DNA from: Kordia sp965283645
GTDB lineage: Bacteria > Bacteroidota > Bacteroidia > Flavobacteriales > Flavobacteriaceae
Length of the DNA: 64,000 nt
Direction: 5' to 3'
Assembly: GCF_965283645.1 (NCBI RefSeq)
Contig: NZ_CBDIPG010000001.1
Coordinates: 4,216,001-4,280,000, forward strand
Shown here: in pieces, positions 16,777-27,100 of the stretch
How the letters are laid out: the number at the start of each line of letters is the position of its first letter
How positions within the stretch are numbered: position 1 is the stretch's first letter
The notes under the pieces: model-generated
Seen by the model: only the letters and a program-made list of their open reading frames with translations
What the model was told of the DNA's origin: nothing
The model's database searches: none
Translations under genes and position numbers: made by a program

Positions 16777-18405
16777 TTAATCTCTTACAAAGTAAATTTT
16801 TGCTATTTTTCCGTTCTCTATTTTATAAATCACGATAGCCTCACTGTAATCTCCATCTCCATATTTAATACGTTCATGATCAATAACAGTATTCAGTCGT
16901 GTAGTTCTGTTTACGATTTCGCAATGTAAATCAGGATATTTTTTAAAAAATGTTGCCCATCCTTTTTTGAATTCGTCTTTTCCTTTTGTTTTTAGAATGT
17001 TTGTGAATGTATAAACCTCTATATCATCACTAAAGCTTTCTAAAAATGCTTCTACGTTTCCTAAGTTATAGGCATTTACTTGTCGCTGTACAATATTTTC
17101 AGGCGATTCTATCAAAACATCTTTCGTATGATAAATGCTTCCACCTTTTATAACATGACTAATTTTTTGCAATGCTTTGATGTCTTCTAAAGGATTATTT
17201 TCTAAAATAATTAAATCTGCAAGTTTAGATACTTCAATACTTCCAATTTCGTTGTCTTTATCCAATACTTTAGCGGAATTAATGGTAGAAGCTTGAATAA
17301 TTTCCAAGTTAGACAATCCAGCTTCTTTCATCAACCGAATTTCTTCTTGATATGAAGTTGCATGCAAAGTTCCAATGTTTCCTGCGTCAGTTCCGGTAGC
17401 AATGTTTACATTTTTATGTTGCAATAATTTTAGATTTGTTGCTTCTGTTAAATTTTCCTCAACTTGGCGTTTTTTGTAGGCTATATTGTTTTTCTTGTAA
17501 CGTTCAAATTGTTCCTCATTATCTAGATGTTTATGATCTGAAAAACTTTTGATCGGAAATGGGTTGGAAAGCCTTAATTCTTCATTTGAGAATGCAATTT
17601 TTTGCGTAAATGCTTCCGTATATTTATCACTAACCATTAAAGTTGGAATATAACTCACGTTATTTGAAGTAATCATTTTAACAAATTCTTCATCAATAGT
17701 CGCTTTTACAATTTCATAATTTAAGTTTGCATCACCTCTTTTGATATACCAAATTTTGATAAAATCAGGTTTGTATGGAACTTGCTTTTTTACCAATTCA
17801 ATAGCTTCTTCAGGTGTATTAGCTTTAATAATTGGGCTGTCTTCTATGTCAAAAGCTTTCGGTTGATAGGTTGAAATTAATGGACCAGTAATATATATAT
17901 TCGGAAAAGAAGTATGATCACTATATAAATCGCGAATTTTATAATTATACATTGGTCCGCCAATATCAATAATGGTAGTAATTCCTGATTGTAAATACCG
18001 TTTTAATATATCTGGAGCATTTTGACGAAGCCATTTGCGTTCGTCTTCATATGGTCTGAATCTGGTTAAATTAAAAGCATCTGGACGTGTGTACAAACTT
18101 CCCGATTGAAATAAATGTACATGACTGTCAATCATTCCTGGCAACAACCATTTTCCTGTTCCGTCAATTTTGATAGTAGCCGTATTGTTTTCACGAATTT
18201 TCTTAGCAATTTCTACAATTTTTTTATCGCGAATCAACACGCTTTGCTTATTGTATTTTCCTGTGTGAACGTCAATTACATTTATATTCTCAATCAAAAT
18301 AGCTTCTCCTTTCGGGTTCATTTTGATACTTTCAACTTTTACAACTTCTTCTTGAGCGAAACTAACTGAAATACAAAAAAGTAGGAAGAAAACGATTTTT
18401 TTCAT
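16777..18405 (-). CDS. exported amidohydrolase with C-terminal SnoaL-like domain and apparent internal deletion
   Basis: 542 residues with a signal peptide (to about SFAQ). Residues 35-425 form an imidazolonepropionase-type amidohydrolase: metal motif HVH (95-97), Lys217 in DFIKIW for the bridging carbamate, and Asp340 in TGTDAGN. A SnoaL-like domain follows (about 436-542), similar to the separate 131-residue protein downstream. Between KATIDE and EFVKMI (236-244) the usual segment of some 40 residues carrying the two metal-binding His (typically AHATxx and HSV/EHG) is missing, so hydrolase activity is doubtful. It starts five bases after the AAA+ gene. Confidence 0.85.
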   Translation of the reverse strand: MKKIVFFLLFCISVSFAQEEVVKVESIKMNPKGEAILIENINVIDVHTGKYNKQSVLIRDKKIVEIAKKIRENNTATIKIDGTGKWLLPGMIDSHVHLFQSGSLYTRPDAFNLTRFRPYEDERKWLRQNAPDILKRYLQSGITTIIDIGGPMYNYKIRDLYSDHTSFPNIYITGPLISTYQPKAFDIEDSPIIKANTPEEAIELVKKQVPYKPDFIKIWYIKRGDANLNYEIVKATIDEEFVKMITSNNVSYIPTLMVSDKYTEAFTQKIAFSNEELRLSNPFPIKSFSDHKHLDNEEQFERYKKNNIAYKKRQVEENLTEATNLKLLQHKNVNIATGTDAGNIGTLHATSYQEEIRLMKEAGLSNLEIIQASTINSAKVLDKDNEIGSIEVSKLADLIILENNPLEDIKALQKISHVIKGGSIYHTKDVLIESPENIVQRQVNAYNLGNVEAFLESFSDDIEVYTFTNILKTKGKDEFKKGWATFFKKYPDLHCEIVNRTTRLNTVIDHERIKYGDGDYSEAIVIYKIENGKIAKIYFVRD

Positions 18406-18410
18406 GATTA

Positions 18411-20372
18411 TTAGCTGTCTTTTTCAAAACGATTACGTGCTTCCGTTCCAATTTTCATTTGCATAACTTGTTGTTCTACTTTACGAGAGAAATCAGTGTC
18501 AGCAATGGTTGCAACGTTGTCTAAGTAACGAATTACTTCTTGCTTACGAATGGCCGCAAAGTTGAGTCCTTTCATGTTTGCGGTCATCAATTCCTTTAAC
18601 ATTCCTAATTTGGTATCGTAATCTTTTAGGAAATACAATTCAGGGTTTTCAAACCAATCTTCTTCCAAGTTGAAATCTGTTAAACGTAACGAAATCGCAC
18701 TTTGAATGTTTCTGATATCTCTTGAAGAGAAAAACGGAAATTCTTTCTGAACCGAACCGTATAAGTTTGAATAGAATGTATGTGAATCTAACGCATCTTG
18801 CGCCAATACTTTATCATAAATAATGGCAATTTTTTCTTCTGTAGGTTTGTCCAATTGCCCTAAAATTTCTCCTGCATTGGCTGCCAACCCTTGATCACTT
18901 AAGTATTTGTAAGTTGCATGATCTTTCATAGCAACAAAACCTGGCAACGTTTTTTCAAGTTTATTCCACCAAATATAATCTTGGTCTAAGAAATCGTGTT
19001 CCGTACGTGCGCCATCAATTTTGAAACGTCCTTGAATTCTGGAAATTACTGCTTTGTCCAATTGTTCGGGCAAGTTGGTAAATAATCCAATCGCACTATT
19101 TCCATGATTTACAGCATATGCACCTTCTGTATAGCGTAAAAATACACCAATTACTTCTTTTACACCAGCCGAAACGCCTTGCGCAGTTCGTTCTTGTAAG
19201 TTGTTTTCTGCATCATCAATTGGCGCAAAAATCAATCGAGTTGGATCTTGCATCGGTTTCATCCATTGCACCATTTTTTCAGCGGATCCGCCTTGAAACG
19301 TAGAAACTACGGTATCTGGCATTGGATGAAATAAAAATGGAATGTCCAAATGATCACAACGTTCTTTCAACATCGTAGCAATTGCGGCAATTAACATACT
19401 TTTTCCTGTTCCTGGAATTCCGTATCCCATAAATACAGGCATGAATCCGCCAAGTTCCTGAAAAGGATTTCTTTTGGTGGCAATGTCGTAACTCATTAAA
19501 CGTTCTACCAAACGCTTGGCAAAATGTTTTGCATCTTTGTTTCCAACAATTTGTTCAAAACGAATTGGATTGAATTCTATACTCGTGGCACTTCCTGTAA
19601 AAGCAGTTTCCCAACCAGCAATTGAAAATTCAGAATCTTCTAATTGATACGTTCTATCAGTAATTACTTCTGTATAATTTAACGCGCCTTTTCGTTGAAT
19701 GATTTCGTTTAAATACGATTCAAAATATAACACCGTAAAATCAATTACATCTTGTTCAGAATTGATTAAATTTGGGTGATTCATGTATTTGTCATAGTAA
19801 AATAACTGACATGAAATTCCTTTCATTGGTGATAACAGTGATACTTCTGGAATTCCTGCAAATTTGTTTTGCATGACTTTATTGTCTTCCGAAGCTTTTT
19901 CCTTCATCTTAGAAAGAATGAAATACGATACGCTAAACAACATAAAAGCAGTTGCCGTTTGTTGTTTTGATTCGTATTCTTTGCGTTGTTCTGTGGAAAG
20001 TCCGGCTCTTTTTTCATGTAAAATAGACAATCCTGACGCATCATAATAACTATCTCTAATCCATAAACCAATTGCCAACGCTTCTTGCAAGTTGAAGAGT
20101 GTTTCATTCAGCGCAAGCGGCAACGCAACAGAATCTGGAAGCAATCGTTTTTTTAAACTTAAAATCGTTTTTGAGATTGAAATTGCATTCGCGCCAGCAT
20201 TTCCTGTCGCTTTCGATAAGTATAATAAAATATCCTCTTGCTCTTTATTTCCGTCTCTGTTTCGTGCTTTGTATCCTTGTTCCCATTGTACGCCTTTGAT
20301 GAACGAAGAAGCTTCTTCACGTAATATTTGTAATTCTGTTTTCTTGATAGGAAAAGTCGGTTGTTTCTCCAT
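18411..20372 (-). CDS. AAA+ ATPase of unrecognised subfamily
   Basis: 653 residues. The N-terminal half (about 1-265) is helical and not recognised. The AAA+ core (about 266-460) has Walker A GYGIPGTGKS (316-325), Walker B LIFAPIDDAE (380-389), a sensor-1-like Asn in LFTNLPEQLD (433) and Arg-finger candidates in ISRIQGRF. A long helical C-terminal part follows. No protease, helicase or membrane domain is seen, so it probably remodels protein partners. It is flanked by a 355-residue protein and a coiled-coil protein upstream and by the amidohydrolase gene five bases downstream. The whole minus-strand run from 23111 to 12065 may form one system; its function is unknown. Confidence 0.88.
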   Translation of the reverse strand: MEKQPTFPIKKTELQILREEASSFIKGVQWEQGYKARNRDGNKEQEDILLYLSKATGNAGANAISISKTILSLKKRLLPDSVALPLALNETLFNLQEALAIGLWIRDSYYDASGLSILHEKRAGLSTEQRKEYESKQQTATAFMLFSVSYFILSKMKEKASEDNKVMQNKFAGIPEVSLLSPMKGISCQLFYYDKYMNHPNLINSEQDVIDFTVLYFESYLNEIIQRKGALNYTEVITDRTYQLEDSEFSIAGWETAFTGSATSIEFNPIRFEQIVGNKDAKHFAKRLVERLMSYDIATKRNPFQELGGFMPVFMGYGIPGTGKSMLIAAIATMLKERCDHLDIPFLFHPMPDTVVSTFQGGSAEKMVQWMKPMQDPTRLIFAPIDDAENNLQERTAQGVSAGVKEVIGVFLRYTEGAYAVNHGNSAIGLFTNLPEQLDKAVISRIQGRFKIDGARTEHDFLDQDYIWWNKLEKTLPGFVAMKDHATYKYLSDQGLAANAGEILGQLDKPTEEKIAIIYDKVLAQDALDSHTFYSNLYGSVQKEFPFFSSRDIRNIQSAISLRLTDFNLEEDWFENPELYFLKDYDTKLGMLKELMTANMKGLNFAAIRKQEVIRYLDNVATIADTDFSRKVEQQVMQMKIGTEARNRFEKDS

Positions 20373-20493
20373 GTATGTTTTTTTCTTTAGTTTATGAGTT
20401 ATGAGTTTGTCGCTGCGCTCCTGTTTTTTTTGATTTCAAAGTTCAAAGTTGTTTTTAATATTTAGAATATAACTTCATCCATAATTTTCAATT

Positions 20494-21561
20494 TCAATTC
20501 AGCTCATTCGGTAATTCTTCCACTTCAAAAGGTTCGTGATGTAAATGAATTACCGTATCTGGAATTGCACCATATAATAATTGAATGACTCTGTGTGGCG
20601 CTAAGATGTAGTTGTGTTTTACGACAGAACTCCAAACTTGTATGACTTGTTTTTTAAACGATAATAAATCATTGCTTACTTTGGATGAGTTTACAGCGTC
20701 AATTGTTTCTACTTTTGTGCTTAAAGCAAACGAATTAAGCGTAATATCTTTTTGTGCAATTGCTTTTAGAAGCGCATGTGTTGTATCATGATCATCTTTA
20801 GAAAAGATACTGTGCAATATGCCCAAATCAACACGTTTTATTTTTCGCGGATGTACATATTTTAAGCGTTTATCAATCATGTACGCCATATTGTCTAAAT
20901 CCATATGACGATCGCCACATTCTTTTATGGTGTTATAAATTTCTTGTTCAACTTTAGCATCGTGTTTGTAATCGAAATACATAAAACAGATAAAAGGTCT
21001 GTTGAGCGATACGTCATAAAAAGCCCAATCGAGCACATAAGTGGCAAACGAACTTTTTGTCTTTTTGATCTTTCCAATCACAAACTTTTGAAAGATTTTA
21101 TCTTCCTGAATCATGTTGTAATACAAGGAAGAAGAGGCTTCAAACAAATCGCGTTTGTCTACATGTTGTTTATTTATCATTAACTGATGAATAAACTTTT
21201 CTTTAAATTTTTCAGCTTCTGGAAGTCTAGCTTTAAACTCTTCTTTCAAGTCTAAATCGTTATGAATATAGCGCAATTCCAGGTAATTTGGAAATCCAGA
21301 TTCTGTCAAATCGACTTTCATATGTTCTTCATCAAAACGATATTTTAATTGCATGGCTTTTAACGAAAAAGCTAGGCGTTTGCAATAACTTTCTAATGAT
21401 TTTAGTTCTTCTTTTGTACAAATTCGTAAATGATTCCATTCCACTAAATTAATTTCAAATTCATCCAATACATGCTTCACCATTCTATAGTAAAGTTCGT
21501 ATTGCGCATCTGAATCTAAAGTTGCGGAATCTAATGGAGTTGTGATATCGTTTATAGACAT
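20494..21561 (-). CDS. soluble protein of unknown function next to the AAA+ gene
   Basis: 355 residues, not recognised; no signal peptide or membrane helix. Predicted largely helical, rich in His and Tyr, with segments such as SFATYVLDWAFYDVSLNRPF and YFDYKHDAKVEQEIYNTIKE. It lies between the coiled-coil protein and the AAA+ ATPase on the same strand with gaps of 121-191 bases, and could be an adaptor or substrate of the ATPase. That is inference. Confidence 0.75.
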   Translation of the reverse strand: MSINDITTPLDSATLDSDAQYELYYRMVKHVLDEFEINLVEWNHLRICTKEELKSLESYCKRLAFSLKAMQLKYRFDEEHMKVDLTESGFPNYLELRYIHNDLDLKEEFKARLPEAEKFKEKFIHQLMINKQHVDKRDLFEASSSLYYNMIQEDKIFQKFVIGKIKKTKSSFATYVLDWAFYDVSLNRPFICFMYFDYKHDAKVEQEIYNTIKECGDRHMDLDNMAYMIDKRLKYVHPRKIKRVDLGILHSIFSKDDHDTTHALLKAIAQKDITLNSFALSTKVETIDAVNSSKVSNDLLSFKKQVIQVWSSVVKHNYILAPHRVIQLLYGAIPDTVIHLHHEPFEVEELPNELN

Positions 21562-21660
21562 TAAAACAGAAATGTTTTAGTAATTAATATTTTTTGGGCA
21601 TGTCCACCAATGAAAAAATTGGCGGTCAGGCTATCAGCAGTCGCTTTTTTTATAGTGCAA

Positions 21661-21710
21661 CTTTGTCATACCTGCGCAGGCAGGAATCTAAAAAAAGAGC
21701 TCCGACAAAG
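21661..21710. repeat. intergenic palindromic repeat (REP-like)
   Basis: TGTCATACCTGCGCAGGCAG contains the perfect palindrome CCTGCGCAGG. An outer inverted repeat, CTTTGTC (21661-21667) with GACAAAG (21704-21710), surrounds it. Elements with the core CCTGCGnAGGCAGGAATC are scattered through many flavobacterial genomes. No other copy was found in this window. Confidence 0.55.
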
Positions 21711-21752
21711 CTTCTATCCTTCATGCGGAACTCTCATTGTGCATTTTTATAA

Positions 21753-23111
21753 TTATCCTAACAAATCATCCGAACCACCATCATTTGTTGGTGTTGGTTT
21801 TCCTGCATCATCACCATCATTTTTTCCTGTAGAAGGATTGTCATTGTTTTTGTAATATTCTTCAAATAATTCTTTCATGTCAATTCCGTAACGATCTGCG
21901 AAGTTTTTACGAATTTCAACATCTTTCTCCCGAATTTCTTGTAACGATTCTGCATAACTTCCGTAAATACCTTTCATCACTTTTTCATGTACAGGAATGT
22001 TTTCCATCATATCTTGACGTGCTCTTGCACTTGCAGTATGCATTGCGGCTAACGTTTCACCAATTTTTTCATCAGTTTTGATTCCTAAGTGCTCTAAAAT
22101 TGCAGCAAATTCTTGATCCGTTCTTGCTTTCAATGCAACTACATAACCGTCATAGTAACGAACTCGTTCTTCCGTATCGGACTTCAATTTCGCTCTATGC
22201 GTTTGTAAGTTGCTACGTAACGATGTTAATACTTTAATGGTTAAGTTATGCTTGTGAACGAAACTATCTTTACTCGCGGCTAACGTAATGTATGCAGTTC
22301 GCAAACCTTCTAATTCTTCTACTTTTTGTTCAAGTTTTGTAATTTTTGACAACGTTTCAGAATAGGCAGTTGATTGTTTGTCTACAACTTCTTCCAATTC
22401 TTGTCGTGCTTGACTCAATAAAGATTTTTCAGTTTCGAGTTTTTCTTCTACTTCTTTCTTTTTCTCTAACGCTTTCGTGTGATTTTTACTTGCTTCAACA
22501 ATTGCAACTTGCAATTTGTCTTCTACTTCTTTAATTTCAACTTCACGGTCTTTTAAACGTTTTACAGCCGCCTGACTCTTGAATGATAGTTCTTTTAACA
22601 ACGTTTCAGTATCAGAACTTTCAATACGCTTTTGAAACATTTCCTTTGCTTTTGAATCGGCAAATTTTCTTGTTTTCTCAGCTTGATCTAAGTCAGATTT
22701 TGAACTTTTTATCTTTGATTTTCGTCCCCAAAGGTTGTTCCACCATGTATCAGGCTTCTCTAAAGCTTCACGATATTCAACTTTTGCTTTTTCAAGGTCT
22801 TTTTGAGCATTGTCAATGACGCGTTGTTCTTCATCGTTTAATGTAGAAAAACGTTCAAAAATAATTCCAACTTCATCTTGATAATCTGTTAAGTCTTTGA
22901 TGGCATCTAACAAAGAAGTACGATCTTTTTCAGCCATATCAACCACATTATCTAAGGTTGCATTTAATATTTTTTGACGTACTTCAGGGCTATCTTCTTG
23001 TGCTAATTTCGACTTCATTTGGTCGATAGCTTTTCCCCAATCTACTTTATCGTTTGATTTTTGTTCTTGTTGTGATCCTGAAGTTTCCAGTAAATCAAAT
23101 TCGTCAGCCAT
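21753..23111 (-). CDS. long coiled-coil protein, first gene of the AAA+ run
   Basis: 452 residues, no signal peptide or membrane helix. Coiled coil is likely over about 185-275 (heptad-like Lys/Glu-rich segments such as KALEKKKEVEEKLETEKSLL). The N-terminus is acidic, and the C-terminal tail (about 425-452) is low-complexity Asp/Gly/Asn with DDLLG at the end. The N-terminal MADEFDLLETSG and C-terminal DDLLG hint at short docking motifs at each tip. It is the most upstream gene of the minus-strand run with the AAA+ ATPase and could be a scaffold or filament. The function is not recognised; similarity to TelA-type proteins was considered but not supported. Confidence 0.8.
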   Translation of the reverse strand: MADEFDLLETSGSQQEQKSNDKVDWGKAIDQMKSKLAQEDSPEVRQKILNATLDNVVDMAEKDRTSLLDAIKDLTDYQDEVGIIFERFSTLNDEEQRVIDNAQKDLEKAKVEYREALEKPDTWWNNLWGRKSKIKSSKSDLDQAEKTRKFADSKAKEMFQKRIESSDTETLLKELSFKSQAAVKRLKDREVEIKEVEDKLQVAIVEASKNHTKALEKKKEVEEKLETEKSLLSQARQELEEVVDKQSTAYSETLSKITKLEQKVEELEGLRTAYITLAASKDSFVHKHNLTIKVLTSLRSNLQTHRAKLKSDTEERVRYYDGYVVALKARTDQEFAAILEHLGIKTDEKIGETLAAMHTASARARQDMMENIPVHEKVMKGIYGSYAESLQEIREKDVEIRKNFADRYGIDMKELFEEYYKNNDNPSTGKNDGDDAGKPTPTNDGGSDDLLG

Positions 23112-23326
23112 ATACTATTTAGTTTATTGTTAATGAATGTTTTTTTAGTCAATTATGTTTTAGCATACTTACTTGAGTTTTTTCCATTGACTAACAATGA
23201 AAAAAATGATTTTTTCAAGTAATTTCTAAAGATAAAGAATTTAAGTTATACGTATGAAAAAAACTCAAATTGTTACGGATTTCCATAATATTTTCATGAA
23301 ATTTGATGAAAAATGAAGTAACAATC

Positions 23327-24028
23327 TTATTGTTTTAAGCGCTGAATCAGCTCATTAGGAGCTTTCCAACTCATTGTATTTGCAATGTGATTTTGAATCT
23401 CTTTTATTTGTGTTTCCGTAGGATTTTCTGGCGTTGATTTTTGTAAATACTTGCCAATTTCATAGGCTTGATGAAAACTAGGATAGATTTGTTCTACTTC
23501 TTTAAAGGCAATTATTGCTTTGTCCAATTCACCATTTATTAAAAAAATAAAGGCTTCACGTTCTTTTGCAATAGCTTTGTCATATTTAGATATTTTTTGC
23601 TGAATAACAGTTGATGCTGCAAAGCTTTCTTTCAACTCAGTATTGTCGTTTGCAAATGTATTTACGGCATTATTTATTTTCTTGGCTTCTTCTGCAGTTC
23701 CCGTAATTGCTTTGTTTTTAAGGAAATTGTCAATAGATTCTTGAATTTTAGTTGCTAAGACATCATTTTCAAGAATTTCATCTAAAATGTCACGAAAAAT
23801 AATAGTTCGTTCTACTATTGTGTCATTGAATACTTGATTTACAATGTTTTGTGATATTTTTAATTGTTCCATGCGTTTTTCAGATTGCTTTACAACATGC
23901 TGAAAATAATAGCCCATTCCGGCAAGAATTAATGGAAATATAAAAAACTGTAACCACAGATTAAAATTTCGTTTCTTTTCGAGTTTTACAACTTTTTCTT
24001 TGAGTTCGTTGAATTCGTTTTCATCCAT
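23327..24028 (-). CDS. small single-pass membrane protein of unknown function
   Basis: 233 residues from the ATG at 24028 (MDENEFNELKEK); a longer frame to 24121 looks unnatural and would overlap a hairpin. A short charged N-terminus is followed by one membrane helix (FNLWLQFFIFPLILAGMGYY, about 22-41) and then a helical domain with a possible single TPR-like hairpin near 175-205 (LINGELDKAIIAFKEVEQIY). Not recognised. GGGGAAAATTCCCC at 24086-24099 lies 57 bases upstream and may be an operator. Confidence 0.7.
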   Translation of the reverse strand: MDENEFNELKEKVVKLEKKRNFNLWLQFFIFPLILAGMGYYFQHVVKQSEKRMEQLKISQNIVNQVFNDTIVERTIIFRDILDEILENDVLATKIQESIDNFLKNKAITGTAEEAKKINNAVNTFANDNTELKESFAASTVIQQKISKYDKAIAKEREAFIFLINGELDKAIIAFKEVEQIYPSFHQAYEIGKYLQKSTPENPTETQIKEIQNHIANTMSWKAPNELIQRLKQ

Positions 24029-24106
24029 CAGGTTAAAGCTTTTTAATAAGTATCCTAAATTACTTTTAATTGTAATACGAGTAAAGGGGAAAATTCCCCT
24101 AAATAC

Positions 24107-24142
24107 AAAAAGGGAAACCACAGCCAGTGATTTCCCTTTTTT
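24107..24142 (-). terminator. terminator of the beta-helix gene
   Basis: AAAAAGGGAAACCAC and GTGATTTCCCTTTTT form a strong hairpin with T runs at both ends, 30 bases past the stop of the large minus-strand gene at 24173. Confidence 0.85.
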
Positions 24143-24172
24143 ATCATAACTAATTACTAAATTACAATGAAA

Positions 24173-27100
24173 TTATTTGATCATTAATTTTTTAGAAGCC
24201 GAACTTTTATCGGTTGTAATATTTACGATATACATACCTGATGATATATTGTTGAATTCTATTTTAGTGCTTCCTGCAAATACAGTTTGTCTTTTTACCA
24301 TTTGTCCCGTGATAGCAACAATTTGAACTTCTGCTTCGTTTGCAACCGAATTATCTAGCATAATTGTAAATGTTCCGTCTACACTAGGATTTGGATACAT
24401 TGTGAAACTATTTGCTGTAAACACATCGTCAACTGACAATACAAATTGTCCTTCGAAAGCTCCAATATCTCTTGTTGTTCCAAATATAGCTTGTCCAATT
24501 TGATCGGCAAACATATCTGTTGGATCACCAGTATTTACTGCAGGAGAAGGATTCATTAGTGCATGTGTTAATGTGGTTCCACCATTATCTTGTAACGGTC
24601 CTAACGCTGGATCTACACCTTCAATATCATTTGTTTGTGGTGTAAAAACATTGAGATCATCACTAGCAATTAAGTTATAATCATTAGAAGTTATTGTTCC
24701 AGAAACATCTGCGCCAGTTGCAGCAGTGTTGTTTGCTACAATTGTATTCTTTAATGATACATTGTTAACGGCATTAATTCCACCACCATTTCCTGCGGTG
24801 GAGTTCATAGCAACCGTTACAGCATTTAAGTCTAAACTTGCTCCGTTATTTGTCATTCCACCACCAGAAACAGAAGCTGCATTACTCGATATTGTACTTC
24901 TAGTTACGACAGTAATACTTCCCGTGTTATTATAAATTCCTGCGCCTTCTGCCGCCGTATTGCTATCTACTGTAGAAGTTGTTACAGTCATAGTAACTCC
25001 ATTCTGATTCCACAATCCACCACCTTCGTTTGCGGCAGTATTTGCAGATACGGTACTTTGTGTAATGTTCACTGTTCCAGAAGTACCACTTATGTGCATT
25101 CCACCACCATTTCCTGGTGCTCCAGCTCCTGTAACAACTCCCGTATCATTAGAGTTTAAATCTACATCTGTTAGTGTAACCGTTCCGCCACCGTTACTTT
25201 CAATTCCTCCACCTGCACGGTTAGAAGTATTGTCCATAATTGTTGTTCCGTCAGCAGTTAATGTTCCAGCGGCATTTAAAATTCCACCACCTGTAGATTG
25301 TGCTCCGTCAGCAACGTTGTTTATAATTGAAGTTGTTCCAGAAATCGTTAATGTTCCACCTTCATTGAAGATTCCACCACCACCAGCGGCTCCTGGCGTT
25401 GTCATGTCATTTCCTGAAGCTGTATTTCCATCTACTGTATGATTTGAAACTGTCATAATTCCTGAACCATTCCATAATCCGCCACCTTCATTTGCGGCTA
25501 CATTTCCATTGGAAGTTCCACCTGTTATTGTAATGTTTTGCATTCCTGTAATGTGTAAACCACCACCATTTCCTGGTGCGGCTACTGCAGGTGCAACTCC
25601 TGCATTATTTGTGTTTAATGTTGTATTTGTTAAAGAGATTGTTCCTGCTCCAGCATTTACTTCAATTCCACCACCAGCTCTGTTTGCTCTGTTTCCAGTT
25701 ATTATGGCATCTGTTACGCTAAGCGAAGCCGCATCTACCATAATTCCACCACCAGAACCAGCAGTTCCATCAGCAATGTTATTAGAGATTGTAGCTCCGT
25801 TTGTAATGTTTACAGTTCCACCAGTTAGTGCAAAAACACCACCACCACCTTCGGTAGCAGTTGCACCAGAAGCTGTATTTCCATCGATAGTTGTTCCATC
25901 AATAGTCATAGTTCCTGTTCCATTCCATAGTCCACCACCTTCAGAAGCGGCTGTATTCGTATTTACTGTTCCACCTGTTATTGTAATGTTTTGCATTCCT
26001 GTGATGTGTAAACCACCACCATTTCCTGGCGCGGCTACCGCAGGTGCAACTCCTGCATTATTTGTGTTTAATGTTGTGTTTGTTAAAGAAATTGTTCCTG
26101 CACCAGCATTTACTTCAATTCCACCACCAGCTCTGTTTGCTCTGTTTCCAGTTATTGTGGCATCCGTTACGCTAAGTGAAGCCGCATCTACCATAATTCC
26201 ACCACCAGAACCAGCAGTTCCATCTGCAATGTTATTAGAGATTGTAGTTCCGTTTGTAATGTTTACAGTTCCACCAGTTAGTGCAAAAACACCACCACCA
26301 CCTTCGGTAGCAGTTGCACCAGAGGCTGTATTTCCATCGATAGTTGTTCCATCAATAGTCATAGTTCCTGTTCCATTCCATAGTCCACCACCTTCAGAAG
26401 CGGCTGTATTCGTATTTACTGTTCCACCTGTTATTGTAATGTTTTGCATTCCTGTGATGTGTAAACCACCACCATTTCCTGGCGCGGCTACCGCAGGTGC
26501 AACTCCTGCATTATTTGTGTTTAATGTTGTGTTTGTTAAAGAAATTGTTCCTGCACCAGCATTTACTTCAATTCCACCACCAGCTCTGTTTGCTCTGTTT
26601 CCAGTTATTATGGCATCCGTTACGTTAAGCGAAGCCGCATCTACCATAATTCCACCACCAGAACCAGCAGTTCCATCAGCGATATTGTTAGAGATTGTAG
26701 CTCCGTTTGTAATGTTTACAGTTCCACCAGTTAGTGCAAAAACACCACCACCACCTTCGGTAGCAGTTACACCAGAAGCTGTATTTCCATCGATAGTTGT
26801 TCCATTAATGGTCATAGTTCCTGTTCCGTTCCATAGTCCACCACCTTCAGAAGCGGCTACGTTTCCGTTAGCTGTTCCGCCTATGATTGTTACATCACCA
26901 GCACCAGTTATATGTAAACCACCACCATTTCCTGGTGCGGCTGTTGCTGGCGCAATACCAGCATTGTTGTTGTTGAGTGTTACATTGTTGAGTGTAATAC
27001 CCAAACCAGCACCTGAGTTGTCTTCGATTCCACCACCAGCTCTGTTGGCTGTGTTGGAAGATATTTCAGAATTATTTACAACTAAAACACTTCCTGTATC

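Noticed and set aside
21753..23111. TelA / toxic-anion-resistance assignment of the coiled-coil protein
   Set aside because: Only general coiled-coil likeness; no family motif could be seen.
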